Positions 16,809 to 25,505 of a stretch of DNA of 64,000 nt are shown one piece after another; the stretch's first letter is position 1, and each line of letters starts with the position of its first letter. The notes beneath the pieces were generated by a model. The model was not told the DNA's origin. It made no database searches and saw only the letters and a list, made by a program, of their open reading frames with translations. Origin of the DNA: Mucilaginibacter sp. (GTDB lineage Bacteria > Bacteroidota > Bacteroidia > Sphingobacteriales > Sphingobacteriaceae); NCBI GenBank assembly GCA_028288025.1, contig JAQBOM010000023.1, positions 1-64,000 of the forward strand, given 5' to 3'. A program made the translations under genes and the position numbers.

Positions 16809-16840
16809 TTTGATAATCCGACAAAATGTATTTATTTTTG
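16809..16840 (+). promoter_or_regulatory. Consensus promoter of the Xre-RES toxin-antitoxin operon
   Basis: TTTG (16809-16812), 20 bases, then TATTTTTG (16833-16840) exactly fit the Bacteroidota TTTG/N19-21/TAnnTTTG consensus. It begins right after the tyrS stop codon and ends five bases before the antitoxin ATG, so the mRNA should be leaderless or nearly so. Confidence 0.75.
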
Positions 16841-16845
16841 TATGA

Positions 16846-17340
16846 ATGTCGTACAAAGTAAAACATATTGAACCCAGTGTGGTTAATGAACCGATGATAG
16901 CATATGGTGCAACGGGTTCATTTAATCCTTTTTATCAATTATTTGAGGGCGTTAAATCGTTGAAGTTTTCAAATGATTTTGATATTGTAAGGCTTGCGCG
17001 TGAGGGTTTTCCAAAAAAAGTTTTACTTGCCCTCGCAAAAAAAATATCCTTAAACATCCAGGAGCTTTCCAATATTCTTCATATTTCGGAGCGTACGCTG
17101 CAACGCTATGATGATAACGCCATAATAAAAACTGAATACGCCGAAAAGGCCGTTGAACTGGCACGCCTGTATACCCGTGGCGAAGAAGTGTTTGGCTCAA
17201 TGGATAAGTTCAAATTATGGATGAAAGCCCCGGGCCTTGTTTTTAATGGCGAGGCACCTGTTTCAATGCTTGATACTTCGGCTGGCTTCGATATGGTTTT
17301 CAAAGAGCTTGGCCGTATTGAACACGGCATATTTGCCTGA
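16846..17340 (+). CDS. Xre/ParS-type antitoxin (DUF2384) of a RES toxin pair
   Basis: A 164-residue antitoxin. Residues 45-115 form a helix-turn-helix of the Xre-like kind (FPKKVLLALAKKISLNIQEL then LHISERTLQRY). The DUF2384 (MbcA/ParS/Xre) domain with ARLYTRGEEVFGS and FKLWMKAPGLVFNGEAP binds the toxin. The Y-D-DNA-contact style and 'p...L.t..G' ending are usual for antitoxins paired with RES toxins. The stop codon and the toxin start share one base (TGATG at 17338-17342), so the two are co-translated. The antitoxin probably represses its own promoter at 16809-16840. Confidence 0.88.
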   Translation: MSYKVKHIEPSVVNEPMIAYGATGSFNPFYQLFEGVKSLKFSNDFDIVRLAREGFPKKVLLALAKKISLNIQELSNILHISERTLQRYDDNAIIKTEYAEKAVELARLYTRGEEVFGSMDKFKLWMKAPGLVFNGEAPVSMLDTSAGFDMVFKELGRIEHGIFA

Positions 17341-17792
17341 TGATACTTTATCGTATTGTAAAATGTAGCTATGCCGACGACCTGAGCGGCACGGGGGCGC
17401 GTTTGTATGGCGGCCGTTGGAACAGCGAGGGGAGGCCGGCGATATACCTTGCTTCATCCCGATCGCTGGCTGTACTCGAAGTGCTGGTGCACCTGCCGCC
17501 ACTGATGATCCCAAATGATTATTGCTTAGTTGAAATTGAGATACCCGATAATAGTATTACCCTGATAGCGACCTACCAATTACCTGTTAACTGGAAAGAT
17601 ATTTCTCCGCCTATTATTTTGCGGCAAACGGGTGATGAGTTCTTAAAAAAACAAGCGAACTTATTAATGAAAGTGCCTTCGGCTATTGTTCCCGCCGAAT
17701 TTAATTATTTGCTTAATACCCGGCACCCGGATATGAAAAAGGTGAAAGTTTTAAAAACTCAGCCCTTTGATTTTGATGAGAGGCTGGTTTAG
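17340..17792 (+). CDS. RES domain toxin (NAD+-degrading)
   Basis: A 150-residue RES domain. The conserved Arg is in YGGRWNSEG, the Tyr/Ser element is in AIYLASSRSLAVLE with its Glu, and R is repeated near ILYRIVK at the N-terminus. RES toxins are related to ADP-ribosyltransferases and deplete NAD+, stopping growth until the antitoxin returns. The gene overlaps the antitoxin gene by one base. It converges on the CAP-domain gene. Nothing is truncated, so the module looks intact. Confidence 0.9.
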   Translation: MILYRIVKCSYADDLSGTGARLYGGRWNSEGRPAIYLASSRSLAVLEVLVHLPPLMIPNDYCLVEIEIPDNSITLIATYQLPVNWKDISPPIILRQTGDEFLKKQANLLMKVPSAIVPAEFNYLLNTRHPDMKKVKVLKTQPFDFDERLV

Positions 17793-17882
17793 TCAATTGG
17801 TTAGTAGGCATTGACACCGGTCATTGGTTTAGTCGTTTAGATTGAGGTATTATAAACTTACCACCAAAAACCTTTAACCGGT

Positions 17883-18449
17883 TTATTCCCTGCTTTGCTC
17901 TACAAGCCGTGCACGGCCACTTCTTAACATCCTTTGCTGTCCGGGCGAAAAGGATACCCGGCCGCCAAAGTCCTGCACCCAATAAGTGTTATACTCAGCA
18001 ACGCCCACTTCTTTAAAACCGGGGTTCATTAGGTTTTTACAGTGGCCCGGGCTTTTAAACCAGCCTTGCATCACCTCGGCAATGTTCATTTGTCCCTGCG
18101 CAATATTCTCGCCGGCCATAAAACTTTTATAGCCTTTAAAAGTATAGCCGGCTAAGGTTATACGATCTTCCATACTGCGGCCATCCTTGCTGGTATGGTT
18201 GAAATAGTTTTTGTCGGCCATATCCTGCGCATGGCCGATGGCAGCAATCTCCAGGTAATCGTTCCACACCAATGGCGGCGCAGGAGGCATATAAGTGCCG
18301 CCGCAGTTACAGCCACGTTCCCGCACGCGGTTTATATCATTTAAAAATTCTCGTCTGAATTGCCGGCTCGACACCATTTCCTGGCTATATGCATCCAAGC
18401 CTGAACATAGGACGATTAGTATAAATAGGCTTTTGAATAAACTGTTCAT
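17883..18449 (-). CDS. Secreted CAP-domain (SCP/PR1-like) protein
   Basis: A 188-residue exported protein starting MNSLFKSLFILIVLCSGLDA (signal peptide about 1-24). The CAP fold is shown by LEIAAIGHAQDMADKNYFNHTS, AGENIAQGQ, GWFKSPGHCKNLMNPGFKEVG and YWVQDFGG, including the His and Glu residues that form the CAP cavity. An N-terminal CNCGG may be a disulphide or metal site. Bacterial CAP proteins often lack the catalytic role proposed for some homologues, and the function is unknown. The ATG at 18449 gives a clean signal peptide, so it is preferred over one at 18473. Confidence 0.88.
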   Translation of the reverse strand: MNSLFKSLFILIVLCSGLDAYSQEMVSSRQFRREFLNDINRVRERGCNCGGTYMPPAPPLVWNDYLEIAAIGHAQDMADKNYFNHTSKDGRSMEDRITLAGYTFKGYKSFMAGENIAQGQMNIAEVMQGWFKSPGHCKNLMNPGFKEVGVAEYNTYWVQDFGGRVSFSPGQQRMLRSGRARLVEQSRE

Positions 18450-18502
18450 ATGATTATGACAACAGAAAAGCATTCTAGTTTAAAATTTAGTGAAATTATT
18501 AT

Positions 18503-18510
18503 CCCGTATC
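18503..18510. promoter_or_regulatory. CCCGTATC motif upstream of the 7TMR-DISM gene
   Basis: CCCGTATCAC here resembles CCCGTATCGAC at 20649-20658 before susC. Sharing between the sensor promoter region and its presumed target would fit autoregulation. One short match is weak evidence. Confidence 0.2.
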
Positions 18511-18675
18511 ACCGTTCGTAGACGTCATTGTCAAAAATATACCTTTCCCTTGCCCAGGCCCAAACACGTGTTTCCTATTTTATCAGGAAAGTACTCAGCA
18601 ATGTGGATATAAAATTACATTTGTGCAGACAATCGGAAGATACCCATTGTTAATGACATTATTTTAGTTACTAAA

Positions 18676-20583
18676 ATGTTTAAAAAGGTTGTAAAACCCT
18701 TATTTGCAGACCTCTTTTTAATCGTCTGCTTACTAACATCATTAAAAACCTCGGCGCAGCAAAAAGTCGCAATTGATGATCGGGTTAACCAGCATATATT
18801 TGCCTATAGCGAAATTGCATACCTGGAAGATCCTAATGGAACTCTGCAGTTTAATCAGGTTGCAACACCGCAAATGTCGTCGAAATTTGAACCAAGCTGG
18901 TCAAGCACGCCGCAAAATTATAACCGGTCGTCCGCATACTGGTATAAGATCAGTGTTGAACATACTACGACAAGAAAGAGCTGGATACTGGAGTTTTTTG
19001 ACCAAACCATTGATGATATCACCGCTTACGTACCCCTTGGTAATGGTACATATAAAATCGAAAAATTCGGCGCCTTGCATAAGTTTGCCGAACGGCAAAC
19101 CAAACATAAAAATTTTGAAATCGACCTGGACACCCGCCCGGCGGGTACTTACACCTACTATTTCAGAATAAAATCACATCAAACCGCGGATGTAATTATT
19201 GTGTTGCGTTCAGTTAAATGGTTTATCGAATATGCATTAAGCGAGTACTTACTTTTTGGCGTGTTTTACGGGATGATACTGGTGTTCGCCTTTTATAACT
19301 TGCTGATGTTTGTAGCTATAAGGCAAAAGCAGCATTTGTATTATGTACTATATAACCTCAGTGTTGGGTTTTATGAGCTTTGCAACGACGGCATTGGCTA
19401 CCAGTATCTGTGGCCCGATTCGCCGGTCTGGAATGAGTATGCTTACGGCTTTGCCCTATGCTGTGTAAGTGTTTTCGCGCTCATGTTTACCAATAACCTG
19501 CTCATCGTTAAAAAAAATGCCCCGGCATTATACAAGTTAATTAACGTAACCATTGCTGCAAGGATGGGTTTCTTCTTTGTTTGCCTTTTATTAAACAAGC
19601 AGTGGTTCAATTATAAATTTATCGAGGCCGGCCCGTTGTGCATAGCATTTTACACCGGCGTTTATATACTTATTAAAGGATATAAGCCGGCAAGATTTTT
19701 TGTTTTAGGCTACAGTTTTCTATTCACTGGTTTTATATTAAAGATTTTAGCCTACCTGGGCTGGCTTACCCTAAGTGGGGTTGGTTATTACAGCCTCAGT
19801 ATTTGTTTTATTTTAGAAATGGTTTTTCTGGCCTTCGCTATTGGCGATAATGTGAGGGTACTGAAAAAGGAAAAAGAGAATGCCCAACGTGAAATGATTG
19901 ACCAGCTAATGGAGAAACAGGAACTCGAAGAATCAATAAATATTAAACTGGAAGAGCAGGTAAGGCAACGAACAGGCGAGGTGCTTGAGAATGCGGTAAT
20001 AATCGAAATGCAAAATGAAAAACTGAACAAAGTAAACGAAGTTTTGCAGCAGCAGGCAGCGGATATACTGAGAATGAATCTGCTGCTTGAAAAAGATAAT
20101 CAGGAATTACAATCTGGTTTTGAAAAAGTTACCCGCGACAGGATCATGTCTGCCGGGGTAGATTTCGAGGAGTTTAGCACGATCTATCCGGATGCCGACA
20201 GTTGTTACCGGTTTTTGGCCGATTTAAAATGGAGCAATGGCTATAAATGTCATAAATGCGGAAACACCCATGCTATACAAGGGCATGCACTTTATAGCCG
20301 GCGCTGCGGCAAATGCAGCTACGAAGAATCGGTAACAGCTTACACGATTTTTCATAACACACGTATTCCTATCACAAAGGGGTTCTATATGATATTCCTG
20401 GTGTATTCGAGTAACGGCAAAATCTCATCTCACAAACTTTCCGAAATATTATCCATTCGTCAAAGCACCTGCTGGGCATACAGCAACCGGATAAAGAAAC
20501 TGTTATCAGGCCGAAAAAAGGGAATAAAAAATGATTTGGGCGAGGGCTGGAGCAAGTTAGTATTAGACAGCCACGAAGAATAG
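18676..20583 (+). CDS. 7TMR-DISM membrane sensor fused to a transposase-type zinc ribbon and helix-turn-helix
   Basis: A 635-residue protein with an unusual order of domains. A signal peptide (about 1-28) is followed by a periplasmic 7TMR-DISMED2-like carbohydrate-sensing domain (about 30-180). Then come seven membrane helices (about 190-390; FGVFYGMILVFAFYNLLMF is the first) and a long coiled coil (about 395-485, EQVRQRTGEVLENA). The C-terminus (about 497-610) is not a histidine kinase. It matches the N-terminal part of IS1595 transposases: a zinc ribbon with C525-x2-C528 and C544-x2-C547, then TIFHNTRIPITKGFYMIFLVY, then a helix-turn-helix (KLSEILSIRQSTCWAYSNRI). The DDE catalytic core is absent. 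I infer a one-component membrane-bound DNA-binding regulator of the susCD/GH30 genes directly downstream. The domain calls are from motif recognition. Confidence 0.82.
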   Translation: MFKKVVKPLFADLFLIVCLLTSLKTSAQQKVAIDDRVNQHIFAYSEIAYLEDPNGTLQFNQVATPQMSSKFEPSWSSTPQNYNRSSAYWYKISVEHTTTRKSWILEFFDQTIDDITAYVPLGNGTYKIEKFGALHKFAERQTKHKNFEIDLDTRPAGTYTYYFRIKSHQTADVIIVLRSVKWFIEYALSEYLLFGVFYGMILVFAFYNLLMFVAIRQKQHLYYVLYNLSVGFYELCNDGIGYQYLWPDSPVWNEYAYGFALCCVSVFALMFTNNLLIVKKNAPALYKLINVTIAARMGFFFVCLLLNKQWFNYKFIEAGPLCIAFYTGVYILIKGYKPARFFVLGYSFLFTGFILKILAYLGWLTLSGVGYYSLSICFILEMVFLAFAIGDNVRVLKKEKENAQREMIDQLMEKQELEESINIKLEEQVRQRTGEVLENAVIIEMQNEKLNKVNEVLQQQAADILRMNLLLEKDNQELQSGFEKVTRDRIMSAGVDFEEFSTIYPDADSCYRFLADLKWSNGYKCHKCGNTHAIQGHALYSRRCGKCSYEESVTAYTIFHNTRIPITKGFYMIFLVYSSNGKISSHKLSEILSIRQSTCWAYSNRIKKLLSGRKKGIKNDLGEGWSKLVLDSHEE

Positions 20584-20896
20584 CCGGTTTTTGAAGAAAA
20601 AACTACGCCCGCAACCCGTTTTACTCACTTCATTTTAAAAGGTATTTACCCGTATCGACACGTATCGGTATTTATGAAATCCTGCCTCGTTTCCGATTAG
20701 TAATCAACGCGTTAAATCAATTAAATTCACGGTGTTGAACCGTATTGGATATTTCATAACTAACTAAATATCAGATAATTATGACAAAAAACTTTGCAGT
20801 TTATTTCATTTTAACGTTTCAAGCATTGTACATTTACCCCGTCAATTAGCATGCCGCCACCGGCATGGAACCATTTTTTAAATCAGAATAAACCGT
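20584..20896 (+). promoter_or_regulatory. Control region of the polysaccharide utilisation locus with CGTATCG repeats
   Basis: There is no gene in these 313 bases. CGTATCG occurs twice in tandem with a 10-base period (20651-20657 and 20661-20667), followed by GTATTTATGAAAT. A related CGTATTGGATATTTC lies at 20741-20755. A one-helical-turn spacing suits a dimeric DNA-binding protein. ACTTTGCAGT near 20790-20810 resembles the promoter cores seen elsewhere in the window. The operator role is an inference from position. Confidence 0.4.
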
Positions 20897-23800
20897 ATGA
20901 AAAAAAAACTGACTTTCGTTTTAGTCTTTCTGTTAACAAGCTGCGTTTTTGCCTTTGCGCAAAGCAGCGCAGTTAGTGGAGTTGTAGCAGACGACCAGGG
21001 CATAACATTGCCCGGAGCAACCGTTAAAGTAAAAGGAACAACCGAAGGTGTTGTAACCGATGTGAATGGTAAATACAAAATCAACGTCCCGGCAAACGGA
21101 ACATTGGTATTTTCATTTGTAGGTTTTGACGTCCAGGAGCAACCCGTCAATAATCGCACCGAGATCAATGTATCATTAACCTCCAAAAACAGGCAACTCA
21201 ATGAAGTGGTTGTGGTGGGATATGGTACACAAAAAAAATCGGATATCACGTCCGCAATCTCAACGGTGAGCGTTAAGGACCTTGGGAGCCGGCCGGTTGT
21301 AAGCGCCGAGGAGGCGTTGATAGGCAAGGCCCCCGGTGTTCAGGTAACTGTCCCATCGGGGCAACCCGGCAGCGATCTTTCAATCCGGATACGCGGTATA
21401 GGTTCGCCAAATGGCGGAGAGCCTTTATATGTGGTGGATGGGGTTCAGGCGAACGACATCAAAACCATCGACCCAAACTCTATTGAATCGATTAGCATTT
21501 TAAAAGATGCTTCGTCAACAGGTATATATGGCGCGGCGGGATCTACAAATGGCGTGGTAATGATCACGACCAAAAAAGGCACAAAAGGTCAACCAAAGGT
21601 GGATGCCACTTTTTATACCGGTGTTCAGCAAATCTCTAAAAAACTTCCGGTGCTAAATAATCAGCAATGGCTGGCTTTAGAAACCGAAATTTTTGGTACA
21701 GCGCCCACCATCCCCAGTTATTACAACTTAAGTACAACAAATAATAACTGGCAGGATTTAATCTATCACAATGCTGCGCAAACCTCGGCCAATGTTTCTT
21801 TGTCCGGCGGGTCCGAAACCGGAACATATTATTTCGGTTTGGGTTATTTAAACCAGAATGGTATTATGCTCGGTTCAAATTTCGACCGTTATTCAGCAAA
21901 GATGAATATTGAGCAAAATGCAACCAAATGGCTTAATTTAGGCGCTGACTTCAATTACAACCGGTCAAATCAACGCCAGGTGCCGCAAAATGCATCGTCG
22001 GCAAATGGCGGTGCGGTGATAAGCGCGCTTGTTACGCCCGAATATGTCCCGATCGTTATGCCTGCAGGCAGCCCTAACCCGGGTGTATATGGTTATAGCA
22101 CTTTTTTTTCGGGCGATAACCCTTTCTCGGGCATTTATAACAATACCAATAACACCATTGCCAATAACCTGCTGGGCGATGTACATGCCGAAATCAAACT
22201 GCCGTTTGGCATAAAATACCGCAGCCAGTTTAATGTAACCCTGGAGAACTCAAACTATGAGTATTTTCTTGATCCTTACAAAAGCCTTTACGGTATCACA
22301 CTGAACGGCCAGGGGCGTCAGAGTTATAATGAAACGTTCAGATGGGCCTGGGATAACACTTTAACCTATGCAAAAACATTTGGATTGCATTCGCTGAATG
22401 TTGTTGTCGGAACTTCGTCATTGGATGAAAAAATATTCCTTTCATCTCAATCGGGAACGGGCTTTGCCTCAAGTGCGGTACAAACGTTAAATGCCGCAAG
22501 CTCGCAGTTTGGTATATATTCCTCGAGGTATGAGTGGGCTAACAATTCATATTTTGGCAGGGCTATGTACAACTATAACGATCGGTACCTGCTTACTGCC
22601 ACGCTCCGTGCTGACGGATCTTCACGTGTTGGTATCAACAACAGATGGGGTACTTTCCCGGCATTTTCTGCAGGCTGGCGATTGTCGAACGAGGCATTCA
22701 TGAAAGATGTAAACTGGATACAGGGCGTTAAAATCCGTGGCGGATGGGGCGAAACAGGTAACTTGCCGCCGTACAGCATATTGTACCCTTCATATAGCCC
22801 GCTAAACAGTGGCTCGCCTTATGCTTTTAATTCGTCAAGTTCGGCCGCTCCTGGCGTGAGCCCGGGTGGCCAGGTTCAAAACGCCAATTTAAAGTGGGAA
22901 TCGACCAGGCAAACAAACCTCGGTTTTGATGCAAGCTTTCTGGAAGGTCGTATCGCCATTTCAGCTGATTACTACTACAAGAAAGTAACCAATATGATAT
23001 TTACCCAGCAGTTGCCTGAAACATTCGGTTCGCGAAGCCAGGCGGTGAATTTGCCGGGCTACGATATCAATAAAGGTTTTGAGTTTAACGTAGACGCAAC
23101 AGTTGTAAAAGGGAAAGATTTTGGCTGGGACATGAATTTAAACATGTCTTTTAACAGCAACAAAATAACCGGCATCGATACAGCGGTTACTTACCAAACC
23201 GGCGGAATAAACATCGGCGGAAGCAAGGCGCCTATATATACCGGCGTAATTAAAAACGGCTATTCATTGGGGACATTCTGGGGATATGTTGCCGAAGGTG
23301 TTGACCCTAAAACCGGTAACATGGTTTATAGTAACAACCAGACTAACTTAGGCAATGCTTTACCTAAATTTACTTATGGTATTGCACAAAACTTCCGGTA
23401 TAAAGCATTCTCATTATCGTTATTATTTGACGGGGTATACGGAAACAAGGTGTACGATGCAACCCGCATGGAAACCGAGGCACTTAGCGGTTATGCCAAT
23501 GAAAGCACTGCGGTATTGGGGCGCTGGGAACAACCCGGCCAGGTAACAGGTATACCAACGGCAATCAATAACGGCTCTACCAATTCAGCTGCCGCAAACC
23601 TGTTGCAAAGCCAGATATCTTCTACCTATGTGGAAAGCGGCTCATTTTTCCGTTTACGTAACACCACACTCGGCTATAAATTTGATACCGAACTATTGAA
23701 AAAAATAGGTGTAGCAGGGCTTCGTTTGTTTGTTACAGGCCAAAACCTGTTTATTATAACCAAATACAAAGGTTATTCGCCTGATGTGAATAGCTTTGGT

Positions 23801-23926
23801 AACGGAACCAACAACAGGCCCGTAAATGCTGGTGATGGCGGTGCAGCTTTAATGGCATTAGGTATTGATGACGGGGCTTACCCCGCAGCAAAAACATATA
23901 CAATTGGCGTAAATGTTCAGTTTTAA
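20897..23926 (+). CDS. susC: SusC-type TonB-dependent outer-membrane receptor
   Basis: A 1009-residue glycan importer. It has a signal peptide (about 1-22, ending CVFAFAQ), a carboxypeptidase-regulatory-like beta-sandwich (about 25-100: VSGVVADDQGITLPGATVKV), a TonB box region with NEVVVVGYGTQ, a plug domain (about 115-225, IRIRGIGSPNGGEPLYVVDG), and a 22-stranded barrel to the C-terminus. SusC pairs with a SusD lipoprotein as a 'pedal-bin' transporter powered by TonB. susD starts 21 bases after its stop codon. Substrate is not visible from sequence; the GH30 gene suggests a beta-linked glucan or similar glycan. Confidence 0.95.
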   Translation: MKKKLTFVLVFLLTSCVFAFAQSSAVSGVVADDQGITLPGATVKVKGTTEGVVTDVNGKYKINVPANGTLVFSFVGFDVQEQPVNNRTEINVSLTSKNRQLNEVVVVGYGTQKKSDITSAISTVSVKDLGSRPVVSAEEALIGKAPGVQVTVPSGQPGSDLSIRIRGIGSPNGGEPLYVVDGVQANDIKTIDPNSIESISILKDASSTGIYGAAGSTNGVVMITTKKGTKGQPKVDATFYTGVQQISKKLPVLNNQQWLALETEIFGTAPTIPSYYNLSTTNNNWQDLIYHNAAQTSANVSLSGGSETGTYYFGLGYLNQNGIMLGSNFDRYSAKMNIEQNATKWLNLGADFNYNRSNQRQVPQNASSANGGAVISALVTPEYVPIVMPAGSPNPGVYGYSTFFSGDNPFSGIYNNTNNTIANNLLGDVHAEIKLPFGIKYRSQFNVTLENSNYEYFLDPYKSLYGITLNGQGRQSYNETFRWAWDNTLTYAKTFGLHSLNVVVGTSSLDEKIFLSSQSGTGFASSAVQTLNAASSQFGIYSSRYEWANNSYFGRAMYNYNDRYLLTATLRADGSSRVGINNRWGTFPAFSAGWRLSNEAFMKDVNWIQGVKIRGGWGETGNLPPYSILYPSYSPLNSGSPYAFNSSSSAAPGVSPGGQVQNANLKWESTRQTNLGFDASFLEGRIAISADYYYKKVTNMIFTQQLPETFGSRSQAVNLPGYDINKGFEFNVDATVVKGKDFGWDMNLNMSFNSNKITGIDTAVTYQTGGINIGGSKAPIYTGVIKNGYSLGTFWGYVAEGVDPKTGNMVYSNNQTNLGNALPKFTYGIAQNFRYKAFSLSLLFDGVYGNKVYDATRMETEALSGYANESTAVLGRWEQPGQVTGIPTAINNGSTNSAAANLLQSQISSTYVESGSFFRLRNTTLGYKFDTELLKKIGVAGLRLFVTGQNLFIITKYKGYSPDVNSFGNGTNNRPVNAGDGGAALMALGIDDGAYPAAKTYTIGVNVQF

Positions 23927-23947
23927 TTGAAATTAAAAAATATTAAT

Positions 23948-25423
23948 ATGAAAAACACAAAGATACTCTTAATCTGTGCCGGAGTTACGGCATTAGGATT
24001 ATCGGCATGTAAAAAGAGTTTTCTGGACAAAGTTCCACAATCCAACTTAACAACCGGAAACTTTTATAAAACAGCTAATGATGCCGAAAGCGGGTTAACC
24101 GGAGCGTATAATAACGTTGCAACCGGAAATTTTTACCTGTATGATAATTTTATGAATACCGACGGCCGATCGGATAATTGCTACGTGAACGGAGATAATA
24201 CAACGGCCGAACAGCCGCTGGAAAATTTTACCTATACGGCCACCAATAGCAATATACAGCGCGACTGGCAAGAGTTATACAATGACATTGCTGCCGCCAA
24301 CGTGGTGCTTGACAACGTGCCGAACATTTCAGACCCGATTTGGGCCGGCTCGACCCGCAAGCAGCAAATTTTAGGTGAAGCCCGGTTTTTAAGGGCAATG
24401 TCATACTACTGGCTGGTTACTGAATGGGGATCGTGCCCATTAATTACAACAACCGGAAATAACGGGAACAGCAAACCATCACGTGCTACAGTTGCAGCTA
24501 TATACGCGCAAATTATAACCGACCTTAAGTTCGCTGACGCGAACCTGACTATAAAGCCGTATAACGGACAAGTGGGCAGGGCTACACAGGGCGCAGCCGA
24601 TGCACTACTGGCTAAAACCTATGCGCAAATGGGCGATTATACCAATTGCCTTACTTACTGCAATAAGGTAATTACAGGCGGAAACTATTCGTTAGTGTCA
24701 AACTTCGCTAATCTTTGGGGAGCAGCCAATAAAAATAATTCAGAGTCGATTTTAGAGTTTCAGTATCCGGGCAGCCCTTACGGCAACTGGAGCGTTGAGT
24801 TATTTGATTATGTGTCTTCAGACAACTGGCCAAAGCGCGACATCGGGTCGTACGATTTGATCCAGGCGTTCAATGCATCAGGCGATAGCTTTAGCCGTTA
24901 CCAGGCTACGTTTAACTGGCAGGTAGCCAATGCGTCATTCAACATGCCGGCAAACGCATGGAACTCATTGGCACCCATCCCATTCATAAACAAATTGCCT
25001 GAACCGAACAGCTGGAACAGTACAGATGATGTTACCCTGTTACGCTTAGCAGATATCATTTTATTAGCTGCCGAAGCCAATAACCAGTTGGGGAATACAG
25101 GACCTGCAATTACTTTATTAAATCAAATAAGGACCCGCGCCGGCTTGGCAAATACAACCGCCGCAACAAAGGGCGCCCTCGCTACCGCTATTCTGAACGA
25201 AAGAAGGCTGGAGCTGGTGCACGAGTGTACCCGTTGGAATGACTTATTACGTGCCGACGCAAATGGTACCATCAACCTGGTTACTTTAATGAACAGCCAG
25301 GTTAATTCGTATGGTGTCAATTTAAATTACGGTGTAGCCGCTGATAAACACCAGTTTATTTTCCCTATTCCTTCCCAGGATTTACTGTTGGATCATAACC
25401 TGACGCAAAACCCGGGATACTAA
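23948..25423 (+). CDS. susD: SusD/RagB-type outer-membrane glycan-binding lipoprotein
   Basis: A 491-residue lipoprotein. The signal peptide ends in LGLSACKKS, the lipobox with the lipidated Cys at about residue 21, so it is anchored at the outer membrane. KSFLDKVPQSNLTTGNFYKT is the SusD N-terminal signature. TPR-like helices follow (GEARFLRAMSYYWLV, AADALLAKTYAQMGDY), and the C-terminal RRLELVHECTRWNDLLRAD plus FPIPSQDLLLDHNLTQNPGY is typical of the family. The ATG at 23948 is chosen because a longer frame to 23927 is preceded only by the susC stop and has no signal peptide. It is co-transcribed with susC and closed by a strong terminator. Confidence 0.95.
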   Translation: MKNTKILLICAGVTALGLSACKKSFLDKVPQSNLTTGNFYKTANDAESGLTGAYNNVATGNFYLYDNFMNTDGRSDNCYVNGDNTTAEQPLENFTYTATNSNIQRDWQELYNDIAAANVVLDNVPNISDPIWAGSTRKQQILGEARFLRAMSYYWLVTEWGSCPLITTTGNNGNSKPSRATVAAIYAQIITDLKFADANLTIKPYNGQVGRATQGAADALLAKTYAQMGDYTNCLTYCNKVITGGNYSLVSNFANLWGAANKNNSESILEFQYPGSPYGNWSVELFDYVSSDNWPKRDIGSYDLIQAFNASGDSFSRYQATFNWQVANASFNMPANAWNSLAPIPFINKLPEPNSWNSTDDVTLLRLADIILLAAEANNQLGNTGPAITLLNQIRTRAGLANTTAATKGALATAILNERRLELVHECTRWNDLLRADANGTINLVTLMNSQVNSYGVNLNYGVAADKHQFIFPIPSQDLLLDHNLTQNPGY

Positions 25424-25436
25424 TTACACGCCGTTT

Positions 25437-25471
25437 AAAAAAGCCGCAATTGAACAATTGCGGCTTTTTTT
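25437..25471 (+). terminator. Strong terminator between susD and the GH30 gene
   Basis: AAAAAAGCCGCAATTG pairs perfectly with CAATTGCGGCTTTTTT around a two-base AA. The T-run is present. It would reduce but may not abolish read-through into the GH30 gene, so enzyme output would be lower than that of the transporter. An apparent start at 25458 lies within it and is rejected. Confidence 0.9.
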
Positions 25472-25505
25472 GAGTTCTATATTTTTTTATCATCAACAAT
25501 TCAAT

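Noticed and set aside
18676..20583. Frameshift or sequence join between a sensor gene and an IS1595 transposase gene
   Set aside because: The frame is continuous across the coiled coil, there are no terminal inverted repeats or target duplication, and the DDE core is entirely absent, so a domesticated fusion is the better reading.
25458..25505. Start MRLFLSS for the GH30 enzyme
   Set aside because: It is a TTG inside the right arm of the susD terminator. The ATG at 25506 gives a normal signal peptide.
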